NCBI RefSeq assembly: GCF_038443385.1
Contig: NZ_CP151726.1
Coordinates: forward strand, 8,556,001-8,620,000
Direction of reading: 5' to 3'
Length of the DNA: 64,000 nt
Source of the DNA: Stieleria varia
GTDB lineage: Bacteria; Planctomycetota; Planctomycetia; Pirellulales; Pirellulaceae
Position 1 is the stretch's first letter. Every line of letters starts with the position of its first letter. A model generated the notes under the pieces. That model had not been told where the DNA came from, did no database searches, and saw nothing but the letters and a program-made list of their open reading frames with translations. Positions 1 through 10,031 of this stretch are shown here, piece after piece. Both the position numbers and the translations under genes were made by a program.

Positions 1-2081
1 TTCGCCGCATCTTGTCAGACGATCCCGATGAACAGATGCCACCGCCTGATTCTCGCAAGGCCCTGACGCCGGATCAGATTTCGAAACTCACCCGTTGGGT
101 CGAACAAGGAGCAAAGTACCAAGGTCACTGGGCATTCATCTCACCACAGAAAAGCTCACCTCCGATTCATGCTGATGACTCATGGTCTCGCGGCACCATC
201 GATCGCTTCGTCTACGATCGCCTGTCAAAGGAAAACTTATCCCCGTCTCCACCTGCGGATCGCAATACGCTGATTCGACGCATCACGCTGGACTTGACCG
301 GACTGCCTCCCACACCAGCGGATGTCGACGCGTTTGTGAAGGACCACTCGGCTGGCGCGACGGAGCGATTGATCGACCGCTTGATGCAATCGCCTCAATA
401 CGGCGAGCATCACGCCCTGCCTTGGCTGGAGGCCGCACGCTACGCCGACACGGACGGCTACCAGAACGATCGCTATCGCTACCAACACGTTTGGCGTGAC
501 TGGGTAATCGACGCGATGAACAACAATATGCCGTACGATCAATTCATCATCGAACAACTTGCCGGAGACATGCTGCCCGAAGCGACCTTGCGGCAACAAA
601 TCGCCACCGGCTTTGGTCGCAATCATCGCATCAACTCCGAAGACGGCTCGATCCCAGAAGAATGGCGAACCGAGTACGTCGCCGATCGTGTCGACACCTT
701 CGGCACCGTGTTCCTTGGTTTGACCGTCGGCTGCGCCCGATGCCACGATCACAAGTACGACCCGATTTCACAAACCGAGTACTACCAGCTGTTCGCATAC
801 TTCAACAACATCGCTGAATGGGGCGTCGGCCCGAATAACGGCAACAGCCCCCCGTTCATCGAAGTCCCCGCAAGCTGGCCCAACTTGAGCCCCATCGAGA
901 ACCGCCGGATCGTGCCTGACCCGGTCAAGCTGACGCGGGCACGCAAGGAAGCCGGCAACGGTCTGCAAAGACCTCAGGCGGGTTCCCCCAAGACCGTGAT
1001 GGTGATGCACGAGTCCGACCAGCCGCGCGAAACCTTTGTTCTAATCCGCGGACAATACAATGCTCCTGACACCGACCGTCCGGTCTCCCCGGGCGTTCCA
1101 AAATCACTTGACGTTGCCCCACGCGATGAGCAGCAAATTCCCAAGACAAGGTTGGACTTGGCAAGATGGTTGACCCGGCCCGGACATCCGCTGACCGCTC
1201 GTGTCGCCGTCAATCGGCTTTGGCAACAACTCTTCGGTACAGGGCTGGTCGAATCCAGTGACAACTTCGGTGCCCAAGGATCACCGCCGTCGCACCCCGA
1301 ACTGCTCGACTACCTTGCGGTTCGCTTGCAAGAAACCGGCTGGGACCTGCGCAAAATCGAGAAAGAAATCCTGCTCAGCGCGACCTACCAACAGTCTTCA
1401 GTCATCACAGACGAACTTGCCCAACGAGACCCGAAAAACCGCTTGCTCGCGCGGGGGCCACGCGTCCGCATGTCGGCGTACATGCTGCGTGATCAAGCTC
1501 TCTCAACCAGCGGCCTGCTCGTCCACCACGTCGGCGGACCGTCCGCCAAACCCTACATGCCGCCCAAGATTTGGTCGTCGATCTCCAACAACAAGTACAC
1601 ACAGGACACCGGAGCAAACCTGTTTCGACGCAGCCTCTACACGTATTGGCGTCGGACAATTCCACCGCCAACGATGATGAACTTCAACGCTGCGGCGCGC
1701 GAAGTCTGTGCGGTGCAAACCGAATCCACCAATACGCCGCTGCAAGCGTTGACGCTGATGAACAACAAACTGTTCGTTGAAGCCGCCCGTGTGATGGCCG
1801 GGCGAATGATTGATTCCAACCCGGAAGACGTTGTCACCCAAATCGAACACGGGTTCAAGCTCGCCACCTCACGTCTGCCAAATGAGGCAGAACTCAAAGT
1901 GCTACGCAAAGCATACGATCAGTTTTTACAGCAGTATCAAACCGACCGAGCGGCCGCGGAAAAACTGCTGTCGGTCGGCAGTTCTCCACCTGCCAAAACC
2001 AACGAAGTCGACCAACTGGCGGCGATGGCAATGACGGCTTCCCTGATCATGAACCTTGACGAAACGATCACCAAGGAATGA
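1..2081 (+). CDS. PSCyt/DUF1549-DUF1553 protein, 5' end outside window
   Basis: The reading frame is open from the first bases, so the gene starts upstream of the window. The visible 5' part carries the end of a planctomycete cytochrome domain (an MPPP motif followed by a W-E-x-G-A-like segment). Counting from an in-frame TTG at 12, a DUF1549 (PSCyt2) domain follows at about residues 55-265, with one heme-c type motif (CARCH, about 240-244) next to HKYDP. A DUF1553 (PSD1) domain occupies about 390-660. The linker between the two domains is shorter than is usual in the family. The family is abundant in planctomycetes and its biochemical role is unproven; surface or periplasmic electron transfer, or polysaccharide-linked functions, have been suggested. 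It is followed immediately by a DUF1501 gene, the standard pairing. Confidence 0.9.
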   Translation, partial: RRILSDDPDEQMPPPDSRKALTPDQISKLTRWVEQGAKYQGHWAFISPQKSSPPIHADDSWSRGTIDRFVYDRLSKENLSPSPPADRNTLIRRITLDLTGLPPTPADVDAFVKDHSAGATERLIDRLMQSPQYGEHHALPWLEAARYADTDGYQNDRYRYQHVWRDWVIDAMNNNMPYDQFIIEQLAGDMLPEATLRQQIATGFGRNHRINSEDGSIPEEWRTEYVADRVDTFGTVFLGLTVGCARCHDHKYDPISQTEYYQLFAYFNNIAEWGVGPNNGNSPPFIEVPASWPNLSPIENRRIVPDPVKLTRARKEAGNGLQRPQAGSPKTVMVMHESDQPRETFVLIRGQYNAPDTDRPVSPGVPKSLDVAPRDEQQIPKTRLDLARWLTRPGHPLTARVAVNRLWQQLFGTGLVESSDNFGAQGSPPSHPELLDYLAVRLQETGWDLRKIEKEILLSATYQQSSVITDELAQRDPKNRLLARGPRVRMSAYMLRDQALSTSGLLVHHVGGPSAKPYMPPKIWSSISNNKYTQDTGANLFRRSLYTYWRRTIPPPTMMNFNAAAREVCAVQTESTNTPLQALTLMNNKLFVEAARVMAGRMIDSNPEDVVTQIEHGFKLATSRLPNEAELKVLRKAYDQFLQQYQTDRAAAEKLLSVGSSPPAKTNEVDQLAAMAMTASLIMNLDETITKE

Positions 2082-2086
2082 CGACG

Positions 2087-3520
2087 ATGAATCACTTGAA
2101 CCCCTTCTCGCGACGTTCCATGCTGCTCGGCTCACTCGGATTGGGCACGCTGCTGGGCAGCGAATTGACTGCGAATTCGTTTGCGGCGGACACCAACCCG
2201 CTGGGCGGCCTGGCATCCTTGCCTCATTTTCCGGCCAAAGCCAAACGGGTGATCTTTCTGTTTCAATCGGGCGGTCCCGCGCAGATGGACTTGTACGACC
2301 ACAAGCCCCACCTCGCGGATCGTTTCGGCGAAGACGTCCCCAAAAGCGTTTACCCGGACGATCGCAAAACGACGATGAGTTCGGCCCAAGCGAACTTTCC
2401 CGTCGCGCCAAGCATCTTTAAGTTCTCGCAACATGGCGAAGCAGGCACGTGGATCAGTGAGCTGCTGCCCCACATCGCATCGCACGCCGATGACCTGTGC
2501 GTCATTCGCTCGATGCACACCGACGCGATCAATCATGATCCGGCGATCACATTTCAACAAACGGGATCGCAAATCCCCGGTCGCCCCAGCATCGGTTCTT
2601 GGCTCAGCTACGGCCTGGGCAGTGAAAACGCCGACTTGCCCGCGTTTGTCGCGATGAGCAGTCGTGGCAGCGGCAAGACCGGTCAACCACTTTATGATCG
2701 ACTCTGGGGCAGCGGATTCCTGCCGTCGAAACATCAGGGAGTAAAGTTTCGCAATCAAGGCGACAGCGTCTTGGACATCTCCGATCCGGCCGGCGTCTCT
2801 CGTGACATGCGTCGCACGATGCTTGACTCCCTCAGTGAACTCAACACCATCAAACACGCCACGGTAGGCGACACCGAGATCCACTCTCGCATCGCCCAGT
2901 ACGAACTCGCATTTCGCATGCAAACGTCTGTGCCGGAGTTGCTGGACCTGTCAGATGAATCTGCCGAGACACTGCAGCAATACGGCGCCGACGTTCAGAA
3001 ACAAGGAACCTACGCTCACAACTGTTTGATCGCACGCCGGTTGGCAGAGCGTGGCGTCCGGTTCATTCAGTTGTTTCATCAGGGCTGGGACCAACACGGA
3101 AACTTGCCCGGTCAAATTCGCAAGCAGTGCGGGGACACCGACCAAGCCACCGGCGCACTCTTGGCAGATCTGAAGCAACGTGGAATGCTAGAAGACACGC
3201 TGGTCGTGTGGGGCGGTGAGTTCGGTCGTACGATTTACAGCCAAGGCAAATTGACCAAGACCGCTTACGGGCGCGACCATCACCCCGGTTGCTTCACCAT
3301 GTGGATGGCCGGCGGCGGCGTCCGCGGCGGAACCAACTATGGTGCCACGGACGACTACAGCGTGAACGTTGCCGAAAACCCAGTCAGCGTCCACGACTTG
3401 CACGCCACGATCATGCACCTGCTGGGGATCGACCACGAACGATTGATCTACAAGTACCAAGGACGCGATTTCAGATTGACCGACGTCGCGGGGAATGTGG
3501 TGAAAGAAATATTGGCGTGA
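2087..3520 (+). CDS. DUF1501 domain protein (exported)
   Basis: A 477-residue member of the DUF1501 family, related to the alkaline phosphatase/sulfatase fold. The N-terminus has a twin-arginine-like RRS motif followed by a hydrophobic stretch, so export by Tat is likely. Conserved segments are visible: FLFQSGGPAQMDLYD near the start, WDQHG, GGEFGRT and GRDHHPG in the C-terminal half. Start choice: an AAGGA sequence lies nine bases before the ATG at 2087. The in-frame ATG at 2078 overlaps the stop of the upstream gene as ATGA and has no usable spacing. The two genes are therefore translationally coupled or very closely spaced and probably work as a pair. Function within the pair is unknown. 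Confidence 0.92.
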   Translation: MNHLNPFSRRSMLLGSLGLGTLLGSELTANSFAADTNPLGGLASLPHFPAKAKRVIFLFQSGGPAQMDLYDHKPHLADRFGEDVPKSVYPDDRKTTMSSAQANFPVAPSIFKFSQHGEAGTWISELLPHIASHADDLCVIRSMHTDAINHDPAITFQQTGSQIPGRPSIGSWLSYGLGSENADLPAFVAMSSRGSGKTGQPLYDRLWGSGFLPSKHQGVKFRNQGDSVLDISDPAGVSRDMRRTMLDSLSELNTIKHATVGDTEIHSRIAQYELAFRMQTSVPELLDLSDESAETLQQYGADVQKQGTYAHNCLIARRLAERGVRFIQLFHQGWDQHGNLPGQIRKQCGDTDQATGALLADLKQRGMLEDTLVVWGGEFGRTIYSQGKLTKTAYGRDHHPGCFTMWMAGGGVRGGTNYGATDDYSVNVAENPVSVHDLHATIMHLLGIDHERLIYKYQGRDFRLTDVAGNVVKEILA

Positions 3521-3591
3521 TGAGGATAAGAGTTCATCCACAAACCCAGGGCCACCATGTCGTGTCCCTCCAGGACGGGCATACATGCGTT

Positions 3592-3646
3592 GCCCCGAAG
3601 GGGCGTTACATGAAAGCCCAGGGCAAAGCGAAGCGACGCCCTGGGT
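3592..3646 (+). repeat. REP-like palindromic unit, left of transposase remnant
   Basis: A 55-base unit made of two small palindromes: GCCCCGAAGGGGC, a short spacer ending ATGAA, then a hairpin whose arms are CCCAGGGC and GCCCTGGG (positions 3617-3645). A direct copy with only a few differences lies at 4366-4420, on the other side of the transposase remnant. A shorter related copy (GCCCTGAAGGGGCGTTACA) is at 3671-3689, directly next to the 3' end of the transposase. The layout matches REP sequences mobilised by REP-associated tyrosine transposases. Confidence 0.85.
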
Positions 3647-3694
3647 ATACATACAACCAGAAGACAAAAAGCCCTGAAGGGGCGTTACAAACCT

Positions 3695-4149
3695 TCAATC
3701 CCAAACGTAACGTTCATCAAGTTCAATTTCGTGCCGACGAAAAAACTCTCGCAACTCTACCTGAAACGACATGCGACGATGGTGCTGCTCTTGATTCTCG
3801 ATGTATCGCCGCACCGCTTCCACTTTCGATTGACTTACAGAGAACGCGGCGTAACCGGATTGCCAACTGAAATCCAAGTTCCCGGTTCCTTCGGTGGTTT
3901 TCATCCACTTCGAACTGGACTTCTTCACTTCTTGACAACTTTCTTGAGCGCATGATTCTTTGACAATGAGAACAATGCGTGCACATGGTCGCCGACTCCA
4001 CCAATAATCAGAGCTGGGCTTTCCCACTGCCGAAAGATACCGGCTTGATATGCGTAGAGTGGCTGTCGAATCGGCTCTGGTATCCAATCCATTCTATGCT
4101 TGGTGCTGTAGATGAGATGGACAAGGTTTCCGACAAGAGATTGCCCCAT
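3695..4149 (-). pseudogene. REP-associated tyrosine transposase (IS200-like), frameshifted
   Basis: The N-terminal half (MGQSLVGNLVHLIYSTKHR, GGVGDHVHALFSLSKNHALKK) matches the IS200-like/RAYT transposase family, with the metal-binding HVH motif. It runs into a TGA at about 3931. The C-terminal half continues in another frame (KKSSSKWMKT, SVSQSKVEAVRRYIENQ with the probable catalytic tyrosine in RRYIENQ, ending ERYVWD). Joining the halves needs one extra base near 3930-3940, so this is a one-base deletion rather than a fusion of unrelated frames. No A-rich slippery heptamer is visible, so programmed frameshifting looks unlikely. REP-like repeats flank it on both sides in partly inverted orientation, as expected for this family. 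Probably inactive, though the lesion looks recent because both halves are otherwise well preserved. Confidence 0.88.
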
Positions 4150-4226
4150 GAGAATGCTCCCTTACTGAATCTACGCGGGTCTCGAAGCCGCGATTGTTTT
4201 AACGAATGAACCTCACAACCCATCAA

Positions 4227-4420
4227 TGTAACGCCCACTTCGGGGCTTGTGGGGCAACTACGCACAAGAACCCAGGGCGGCGCTGCGCTCTGCCCTGGGC
4301 TATTTTGTAATGTCCCTTCGGGACGGAATCTGTCACATCCCTTCGGGACGGAAATAATGCTCACCGCCCCGAAGGGGCCCGACATGAAAGCCCAGGGCAG
4401 AGCGCAGCGCCGCCCTGGGT
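4227..4420 (+). repeat. REP-like repeat cluster right of transposase remnant
   Basis: Contains an inverted copy of the short left repeat (4227-4246). It also contains a 32-base hairpin unit at 4270-4301 that is the exact reverse complement of 4389-4420, and two copies of a CCCTTCGGG-centred palindrome between 4310 and 4353. A 55-base unit at 4366-4420 repeats 3592-3646 in direct orientation. The two 32-base arms could form a long stem, or each could fold on its own through CCCAGGGC/GCCCTGGG. No gene is visible here. Confidence 0.85.
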
Positions 4421-4468
4421 AACCGAACACGCGATTACCACCTGGCCCGGAAAGGGGCAAAAGGGTCG

Positions 4469-5896
4469 CTACTCGACCGTGTGCACCAACACCAAATTGT
4501 GCGCGCGATCGACCACGCCGCTGCCGGTGACAAACACCACGCGGTCGCCCGGCTTGAGATAGCCAACCTGCTTGCCCCAATCACAGATTTCCGTCATCAA
4601 CATTTGTGTGTCATCCAATTGCGATGTCGCAATCGGTTTGATCCCCCACAGCAGATTCATTCGTCGCAACGCGTCATTGTTGTCGCTCGCGCCCAACGTC
4701 GGAATGCGACTTCTGGACTTGCTCTTGACCCAAGCCGTACCGCCGCTCCTGGTCGCGATGACGATCAAACTTGCGTGAATCGCTTCGGCAATGTTCGTTG
4801 CCGCGTAGGTCACGGCCGTCGTGATGGGGTGCACTCGATTGGTAATCGTTCGATCGAACATGTCGTGCGACAACGCTCGCTCGGTTGCCGTCATGATCCT
4901 GCTCATCATCTCAACGACTTTCACTGGATGATCACCAATCGCCGTTTCACCGCTGAGCATACACGCGTCCGCGCCATCCAGAATCGCATTGGCCACGTCA
5001 CTGGCTTCGGCGCGCGTGGGCCGTGAATTGTGGTGCATCGATTCCAACATCTGGGTGGCCACAATCACCGGTTTGACCTTTTCCTTACACATCGCAATGA
5101 TGCGTTTCTGCGCCAAAGGTGTTTCCGCGACATCGATCTCAACGCCCAAATCTCCACGCGCAACCATGATGCCATCGGCGGCTTCCACGATCTCCTCCAA
5201 GTGCTCCAACGCTTCGGGCTTCTCGATCTTGGCGATCACCAACGCGTTGCAGTCATGGCTGGTCAGCAAGCTTTTCAAGGTCCGAACGTCCTCGGCTTTG
5301 CGGACGAACGACAGACTGACAAAATCGATTCCGTTCTTCGCCGCCCACATCGCATTTTCGATGTCCGCGGGTAACATTGCTGAAACCGACAATGCAGCGC
5401 CGGGCAAGTTGATTCCTTGACGGCTGCGGATCTCGCCTGGTGCCGTAACACGGCAGACCGCCCGATCTTTCTGGACAGACTCAACTTTGAGTGAAACCGT
5501 CCCGTCGGCCAACATCACGCGATTGCCAACGCTCAACTCGTCCACCAGTTTTTTGTAAGTACTGGTCAGTTCATTGGGTGCATTGGATTCGCCGCGGACA
5601 AAGGAAATCTCCATTCCCAGATCACAATACAACGGCTCCTCCCGCAACTCGCCCAAGCGAATCTTGGGGCCCGAGAGATCGAGCAACACGCCGACCGGCA
5701 CACCGACGCGATCCGATGCGGCGCGGATGTTGTTGAGCTTGAACTCGTGATCGGCCTGCTTGCCGTGTGCGGTGTTGATCCGAAAGACGTCCACGCCGGC
5801 GGTGATCAGGGCCGCGAGCATGTCGATGCTTTCACAAGCAGGACCGACCGTGGCAACGATTTTTGTACAAGCCTGCTCAAGCGATGGACGCGTCAT
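4469..5896 (-). CDS. pyk: Pyruvate kinase
   Basis: Glycolytic enzyme converting phosphoenolpyruvate and ADP to pyruvate and ATP. From the chosen ATG the protein is 475 residues, normal for the family. Recognisable segments are TKIVATVGPAC at the N-terminus, FRINTAHG, LLDLSGPKIR, the DFVSLSFVRKAEDV segment, the catalytic-lysine region VIAKIEKPEAL, MVARGDLGVEI, KPVIVATQMLESM and SGETAIGDHPV. The C-terminal domain ends in VFVTGSGVVDRAHNLVLVHTVE. A longer in-frame start exists at 5977, but family alignment and a GGGA about ten bases upstream favour 5896. The gene stands alone on the minus strand, with REP-like repeats just downstream of its stop. Confidence 0.96.
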   Translation of the reverse strand: MTRPSLEQACTKIVATVGPACESIDMLAALITAGVDVFRINTAHGKQADHEFKLNNIRAASDRVGVPVGVLLDLSGPKIRLGELREEPLYCDLGMEISFVRGESNAPNELTSTYKKLVDELSVGNRVMLADGTVSLKVESVQKDRAVCRVTAPGEIRSRQGINLPGAALSVSAMLPADIENAMWAAKNGIDFVSLSFVRKAEDVRTLKSLLTSHDCNALVIAKIEKPEALEHLEEIVEAADGIMVARGDLGVEIDVAETPLAQKRIIAMCKEKVKPVIVATQMLESMHHNSRPTRAEASDVANAILDGADACMLSGETAIGDHPVKVVEMMSRIMTATERALSHDMFDRTITNRVHPITTAVTYAATNIAEAIHASLIVIATRSGGTAWVKSKSRSRIPTLGASDNNDALRRMNLLWGIKPIATSQLDDTQMLMTEICDWGKQVGYLKPGDRVVFVTGSGVVDRAHNLVLVHTVE

Positions 5897-6201
5897 GCCA
5901 ACATTTTCCCTGGTTCGAGGTCGATATTCCAGCGGTTGTTGTATCGACCATGGCTTCGAGAATCCAGATAAACTCACTCAGATACGGGAATTGCACCCCG
6001 TACCGACCCTGCTAAGGCCGATGCCGATCCGCTAGGCGTTCGACTTATCCTTGAATTTCGTCTGCCTCATGAACGCTATCGACCGTGAAACGTCGAGCGA
6101 CGGTCAGCATGGCTGTGCATCCAACTGACCTGGGTTAAACTTCATCGGGTTGATCGACTCACCGCCCTACCCTGCTCTGCCCTGCTGACACCGTCGACCC
6201 A
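5897..6201. other. Intergenic region between pyk and an SDR gene
   Basis: Spacer between divergently transcribed genes, so it should hold both promoters. I see no convincing promoter boxes, operator palindrome, RNA gene or small coding frame. Confidence 0.5.
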
Positions 6202-7023
6202 TTGAACGCTTCCCCCTCTCCTCTGCCGACTGCGATCATCACCGGTGGCTCCGCCGGTTTGGGCCGGGTGATCGCGGAGACATTCTTGCAACGCGGTTAC
6301 CGGGTCATGATCGTTGGACGCAACGAAACAAGATTGCAACGTGCGTCGCAGACCATCAATCATCCTGAACTGCACACGGCACAGTGTGACTTGCTCAACA
6401 CGGAACAAACGCAATCCCTTGCCGATCGTGTTCAACGAGAATTGGGTCGCCTCGATGTCCTGGTCAACTGCGTCGGCGCCAGCGATCGATCACTGGTGAG
6501 TGAACTCACCCCCGATCGATTGCACGAATTGATCGATCAAAACGTCGTGACGATGCTGCTGTGCAGCCAATCGATGGCGGGATTGCTGGAGCAAAGCTCA
6601 GGTACCATCGTCAACATCGGGTCACTCGCGGGCAAAGTCGGCGCGAGGTATCTGGGCGGCTACAACGCGGCCAAACACGCACTGACTGGGCTGACCCAGC
6701 AAATGCGTTTGGAAATGCTGCCCAAGAACATCCACGTAGCGATCGTTCACCCCGGCCCGATCCGCAGAGACGACGCAGGTGCACGATACGACGATCGGGT
6801 CAGCACTTCGATGCCTGCCCAAGCGGCCCAGCCAGGTGGCGGCACCAGCGTCAAAGGACTGGACCCCCAACGCGTGGCCGACGCCGTGCTACGCTGCGTC
6901 GAGCGAAAAAAACGCGACATCATTTTGCCCGCCCACATGCGGTGGATGATCGCGCTGGGCAATGCGTTCCCCTCACTAGGCGATTGGTTGCTGCTCAAGT
7001 TCACTTCCAAACGCGGGGAATGA
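6202..7023 (+). CDS. SDR-family NAD(P)-dependent oxidoreductase
   Basis: A 273-residue classical short-chain dehydrogenase/reductase. The cofactor-binding motif TGGSAGLG is at residues 14-21, the NCVGA element at 89-93, and the catalytic triad is Ser141, Tyr154 and Lys158 (YNAAK). The PGPI segment after the active site is also typical. The C-terminal helix region (RWMIALGNAFPSLGDWLLLKF) is hydrophobic and may associate with the membrane, as in ketoreductases of the DltE/YqjQ type. The start is a TTG; no ATG lies before the Rossmann fold and no clear Shine-Dalgarno site is visible. Substrate unknown. It ends 62 bases before the sulfatase gene and may be co-transcribed with it. Confidence 0.92.
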   Translation: MNASPSPLPTAIITGGSAGLGRVIAETFLQRGYRVMIVGRNETRLQRASQTINHPELHTAQCDLLNTEQTQSLADRVQRELGRLDVLVNCVGASDRSLVSELTPDRLHELIDQNVVTMLLCSQSMAGLLEQSSGTIVNIGSLAGKVGARYLGGYNAAKHALTGLTQQMRLEMLPKNIHVAIVHPGPIRRDDAGARYDDRVSTSMPAQAAQPGGGTSVKGLDPQRVADAVLRCVERKKRDIILPAHMRWMIALGNAFPSLGDWLLLKFTSKRGE

Positions 7024-7085
7024 CTGGGTTACAATGGTGGACGTCGCAATCCTTCCAATGAATCCCCTTCCATCGGACTCCCACC

Positions 7086-8498
7086 ATGTCTCGGTTCCGG
7101 CCCTTCCCTGCCCTGCTCTGCCTCTTTGCTTGCGTCCTCCTTTGCCCATCGAGCCATGCTGCTCAATCCGGCAAGCCAAACTTCGTGGTGATCTTTTGCG
7201 ATGACCTGGGCTGGGGCGACTTGTCGTGCTATGGCCACCCCACGATCTCCACACCCAACTTGGATCGCATGGCGGACGAAGGAACCCGCATGACCCAGTT
7301 CTATGTCGCCGCTCCCGTGTGCACCCCCAGTCGTTCGGCGCTGATGACCGGGCGCTACCCCGTTCGAACCGGGATGTGTGGCAAGCGGCGTGTGCTGTTC
7401 CCCAATTCGATCGGCGGTTTGCAGGCAAGCGAACACACGGTCGCCGAAGTCCTGCAGTCAAACGGCTACGCGACCGGCATGGTGGGAAAATGGCACCTCG
7501 GCCACCTGCCCGAGTACTTACCCACGCAACACGGATTCGACAGCTACTACGGCATTCCTTACAGCAATGACATGGACAACGTCGCGCCAAAGGAGATGAG
7601 ACGCACAGTCTTCGAAGATCCGGACTACCATCATTTCAACGTTCCCCTGCTGTCAGGCTCCGGTGACGACGTCAAACAAATCGAACGCCCGGTCAATCAA
7701 AACACAATCACTCGGCGATACACCGAAAAGGCCACCGAGTACATTCGCGACAACAAAGACAAGTCCTTTTTCCTTTACCTTGCCCACTCGCTGCCTCACG
7801 TCCCACTGTTTCGCGACAAACCCTTCGAAGGTCACTCACGGGCAGGCCTTTACGGAGACGTGATCGAAGAAATCGACTGGAGTGTGGGCCAAGTCCTGGA
7901 CACACTTCGCGAGCTGAATTTGGACAAGGAAACGCTGGTTGTTTTCACCAGCGACAATGGGCCCTGGCTCTCCTTCGGCGACCAAGGCGGCTCCGCTGGA
8001 CCACTGCGTAACGGCAAAGGCACCACGTTCGAAGGCGGACAGCGTGTCCCCGGGATCTTTTGGATGCCCGGTACGATCCCAGCCGGTGTGATCAGTCGAG
8101 AACTCGCCAGCACCCTGGACATGCTGCCGACGTTTGCCGCCATGAGCGGCACGCCGCTGCCCGAAAACGTGGTCCTGGATGGCTATGACATTTCCAAAAC
8201 ACTCATCGATGGAGAGCCATCCCCCAGACACGCGATGTTCTTCTATCGCGACACGCGATTGATGGCCGTTCGCTACGGACGATACAAAGCACACTTCTTG
8301 ACACAAGACAGCTATGTCCCCGGCAGCAATGTCGTCAACACCCACGATCCACCACTGCTATTCGACTTGGAACTGGACATCAGCGAAAAACGGGACGTCG
8401 CCGCGGCCCATCCCGAAGTGATTTCCGACATCCAACGAATCGTTGCCGATCACAAAGCCAACATGGTGATGGCCGAAAGCCAATGCGATCGCAAGTGA
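7086..8498 (+). CDS. Exported arylsulfatase-type sulfatase
   Basis: A 470-residue sulfatase with a cleavable Sec signal peptide (residues about 1-25, ending SSHA-A). Metal-binding FCDDLGWGD follows, with the DD pair at 39-40. The formylglycine site CTPSR is at residues 79-83, with TGR just after, so Cys79 would be converted by a formylglycine-generating enzyme. Further family landmarks are [12 protein letters not shown] and TSDNGPW. Planctomycetes encode many such enzymes for sulfated algal polysaccharides. The substrate cannot be told from the sequence. The neighbouring xylose isomerase hints at, but does not prove, a shared role in sugar use. Confidence 0.95.
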   Translation: MSRFRPFPALLCLFACVLLCPSSHAAQSGKPNFVVIFCDDLGWGDLSCYGHPTISTPNLDRMADEGTRMTQFYVAAPVCTPSRSALMTGRYPVRTGMCGKRRVLFPNSIGGLQASEHTVAEVLQSNGYATGMVGKWHLGHLPEYLPTQHGFDSYYGIPYSNDMDNVAPKEMRRTVFEDPDYHHFNVPLLSGSGDDVKQIERPVNQNTITRRYTEKATEYIRDNKDKSFFLYLAHSLPHVPLFRDKPFEGHSRAGLYGDVIEEIDWSVGQVLDTLRELNLDKETLVVFTSDNGPWLSFGDQGGSAGPLRNGKGTTFEGGQRVPGIFWMPGTIPAGVISRELASTLDMLPTFAAMSGTPLPENVVLDGYDISKTLIDGEPSPRHAMFFYRDTRLMAVRYGRYKAHFLTQDSYVPGSNVVNTHDPPLLFDLELDISEKRDVAAAHPEVISDIQRIVADHKANMVMAESQCDRK

Positions 8499-8622
8499 TG
8501 CTCTAGCGCTTCAGAACAATCCGACGCGAGGTGGACTGCGTCGGGTTGATACGGCAGGTGAGGAACGCGATATTGATTGGCCCAATTCCTCTCCGCCATT
8601 CCCGCTTACTCCCAAGATCGCC

Positions 8623-9942
8623 ATGAGTGCATTTCCCGATATCCCCACGGTCCAGTACGAAGGCCCCGAAAGCGACAATCCGCTGGCGTTTCGCTGGTAC
8701 AACCCCGATGAAATGGTCGAAGGAAAGTCGATGAAGGACCATTTTCGGTTCTCCATCGTCTACTGGCACACCTTTCGTGGCACCGGTGCCGACCCGTTCG
8801 GTCCTGGCACCGCCGTGCGACCTTGGGATGACGGTAGCGAATCGGTCCAAAACGCCCAGAATCGCGCCCGCGTTGCATTCGAGCTGTTTGAGAAACTGCA
8901 AGCGCCCTACTACGCATTTCATGATCGCGACGTCGCACCCGAAGGCAGCTCGTTGGCCGAGACCAACGCAAACTTTGACGCCGTCGCGGATGTCCTGGCA
9001 GAAGAACAGAAACGTAGCGGCGTGAAATTGCTCTGGGGCACCGCCAACATGTTCAGCAACCCGCGTTTCATGCACGGAGCTGCCACGACCTGCAACGCCG
9101 ACGTCTTCGCGTACGCGGCAGCCCAAGTCAAAAAGGCGATGGAAGTCACGCATCGACTGGGTGGGGAAAACTATGTTTTCTGGGGCGGCCGCGAAGGCTA
9201 CCAGAACTTGTACAACACCGACATGAAACGCGAACTGGATCACCTCGCTCAGTTCTTTCACATGGCCGTCGACTATGCCAAACAAATCGGATTCACCGGT
9301 CAGTTCCTGATCGAACCCAAACCCAAAGAACCGACCAAGCATCAGTACGATAGCGATGCCGCCGCCTGTTTGAACTTCCTGCGTGCTTATGACCTGACGG
9401 ATCACTTCAAACTCAACCTGGAAACCAACCACGCGACGTTGGCCGGGCACACGATGATGCACGAGATCGACTACGCTGGTCATCAAGGTGCACTGGGCAG
9501 CATCGACGCCAACACGGGCGACATGCTGCTTGGCTGGGACACCGACCAGTTCGGGACCGACTACTACCTGACCACTCAGATGATGTACTACATCCTCAAA
9601 CACGGTGGCCTGGGCAGCGGTGGCGTGAATTTCGACGCCAAAGTACGACGCGAGTCGTTTGAGCCGATCGATTTGTTCTACGCACACATCGGCAGCATGG
9701 ACGCGTACGCAAAGGGGCTCAAGATCGCCGCAGCAATCCGCGCCGACAACGCTTTGGAGAGCTTCATCGAGAAGCGTTACAGCAGTTGGGACAGCGGAAT
9801 CGGAGCTAAGATCGAATCCGGCTCTGTCGGCTTTGCAGATCTGGAAGCCTACATGCTGGAAAAGGGCGAAGCCGAAGCCAACATCAGCGGTCGCCAAGAA
9901 CTACTCGAGAACGTCGTCAACAAGTACATCGACCGAGTTTGA
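8623..9942 (+). CDS. xylA: Xylose isomerase
   Basis: Interconverts D-xylose and D-xylulose, and often D-glucose and D-fructose, using two divalent metals. The protein is 439 residues, the usual length for the longer (class II) enzymes. Visible landmarks are [15 protein letters not shown], the active-site FHDRD (His100, Asp103), the metal and substrate region [29 protein letters not shown], and [19 protein letters not shown]. No xylulokinase or transporter is adjacent, so the rest of the pathway lies elsewhere. It is 124 bases downstream of the sulfatase on the same strand. An inverted repeat follows the stop. Confidence 0.97.
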   Translation: MSAFPDIPTVQYEGPESDNPLAFRWYNPDEMVEGKSMKDHFRFSIVYWHTFRGTGADPFGPGTAVRPWDDGSESVQNAQNRARVAFELFEKLQAPYYAFHDRDVAPEGSSLAETNANFDAVADVLAEEQKRSGVKLLWGTANMFSNPRFMHGAATTCNADVFAYAAAQVKKAMEVTHRLGGENYVFWGGREGYQNLYNTDMKRELDHLAQFFHMAVDYAKQIGFTGQFLIEPKPKEPTKHQYDSDAAACLNFLRAYDLTDHFKLNLETNHATLAGHTMMHEIDYAGHQGALGSIDANTGDMLLGWDTDQFGTDYYLTTQMMYYILKHGGLGSGGVNFDAKVRRESFEPIDLFYAHIGSMDAYAKGLKIAAAIRADNALESFIEKRYSSWDSGIGAKIESGSVGFADLEAYMLEKGEAEANISGRQELLENVVNKYIDRV

Positions 9943-9982
9943 CGAAGTAGTTTGACCTTTCGAGGCTGGGCCACTTTTTGCA

Positions 9983-10020
9983 AATCGTCTCATCGTCACT
10001 TAAGCTGGCCTGAGACGATT
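9983..10020 (+). terminator. Hairpin downstream of xylA
   Basis: Arms AATCGTCTCA and TGAGACGATT pair perfectly over ten bases with an 18-base loop. It lies 41 bases past the xylA stop. There is no T tract after the stem, so it is only a weak candidate for intrinsic termination. Confidence 0.4.
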
Positions 10021-10031
10021 GTCACGATTCC

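Noticed and set aside
3695..4149. Programmed frameshift in the transposase
   Set aside because: No slippery A-rich heptamer or downstream structure is seen at the shift, and a one-base deletion restores the frame.
8503..9897. Long minus-strand open frame of 464 codons opposite xylA
   Set aside because: It is an exact antisense shadow of xylA, which has clear catalytic motifs; the minus-strand product has no recognisable domain.
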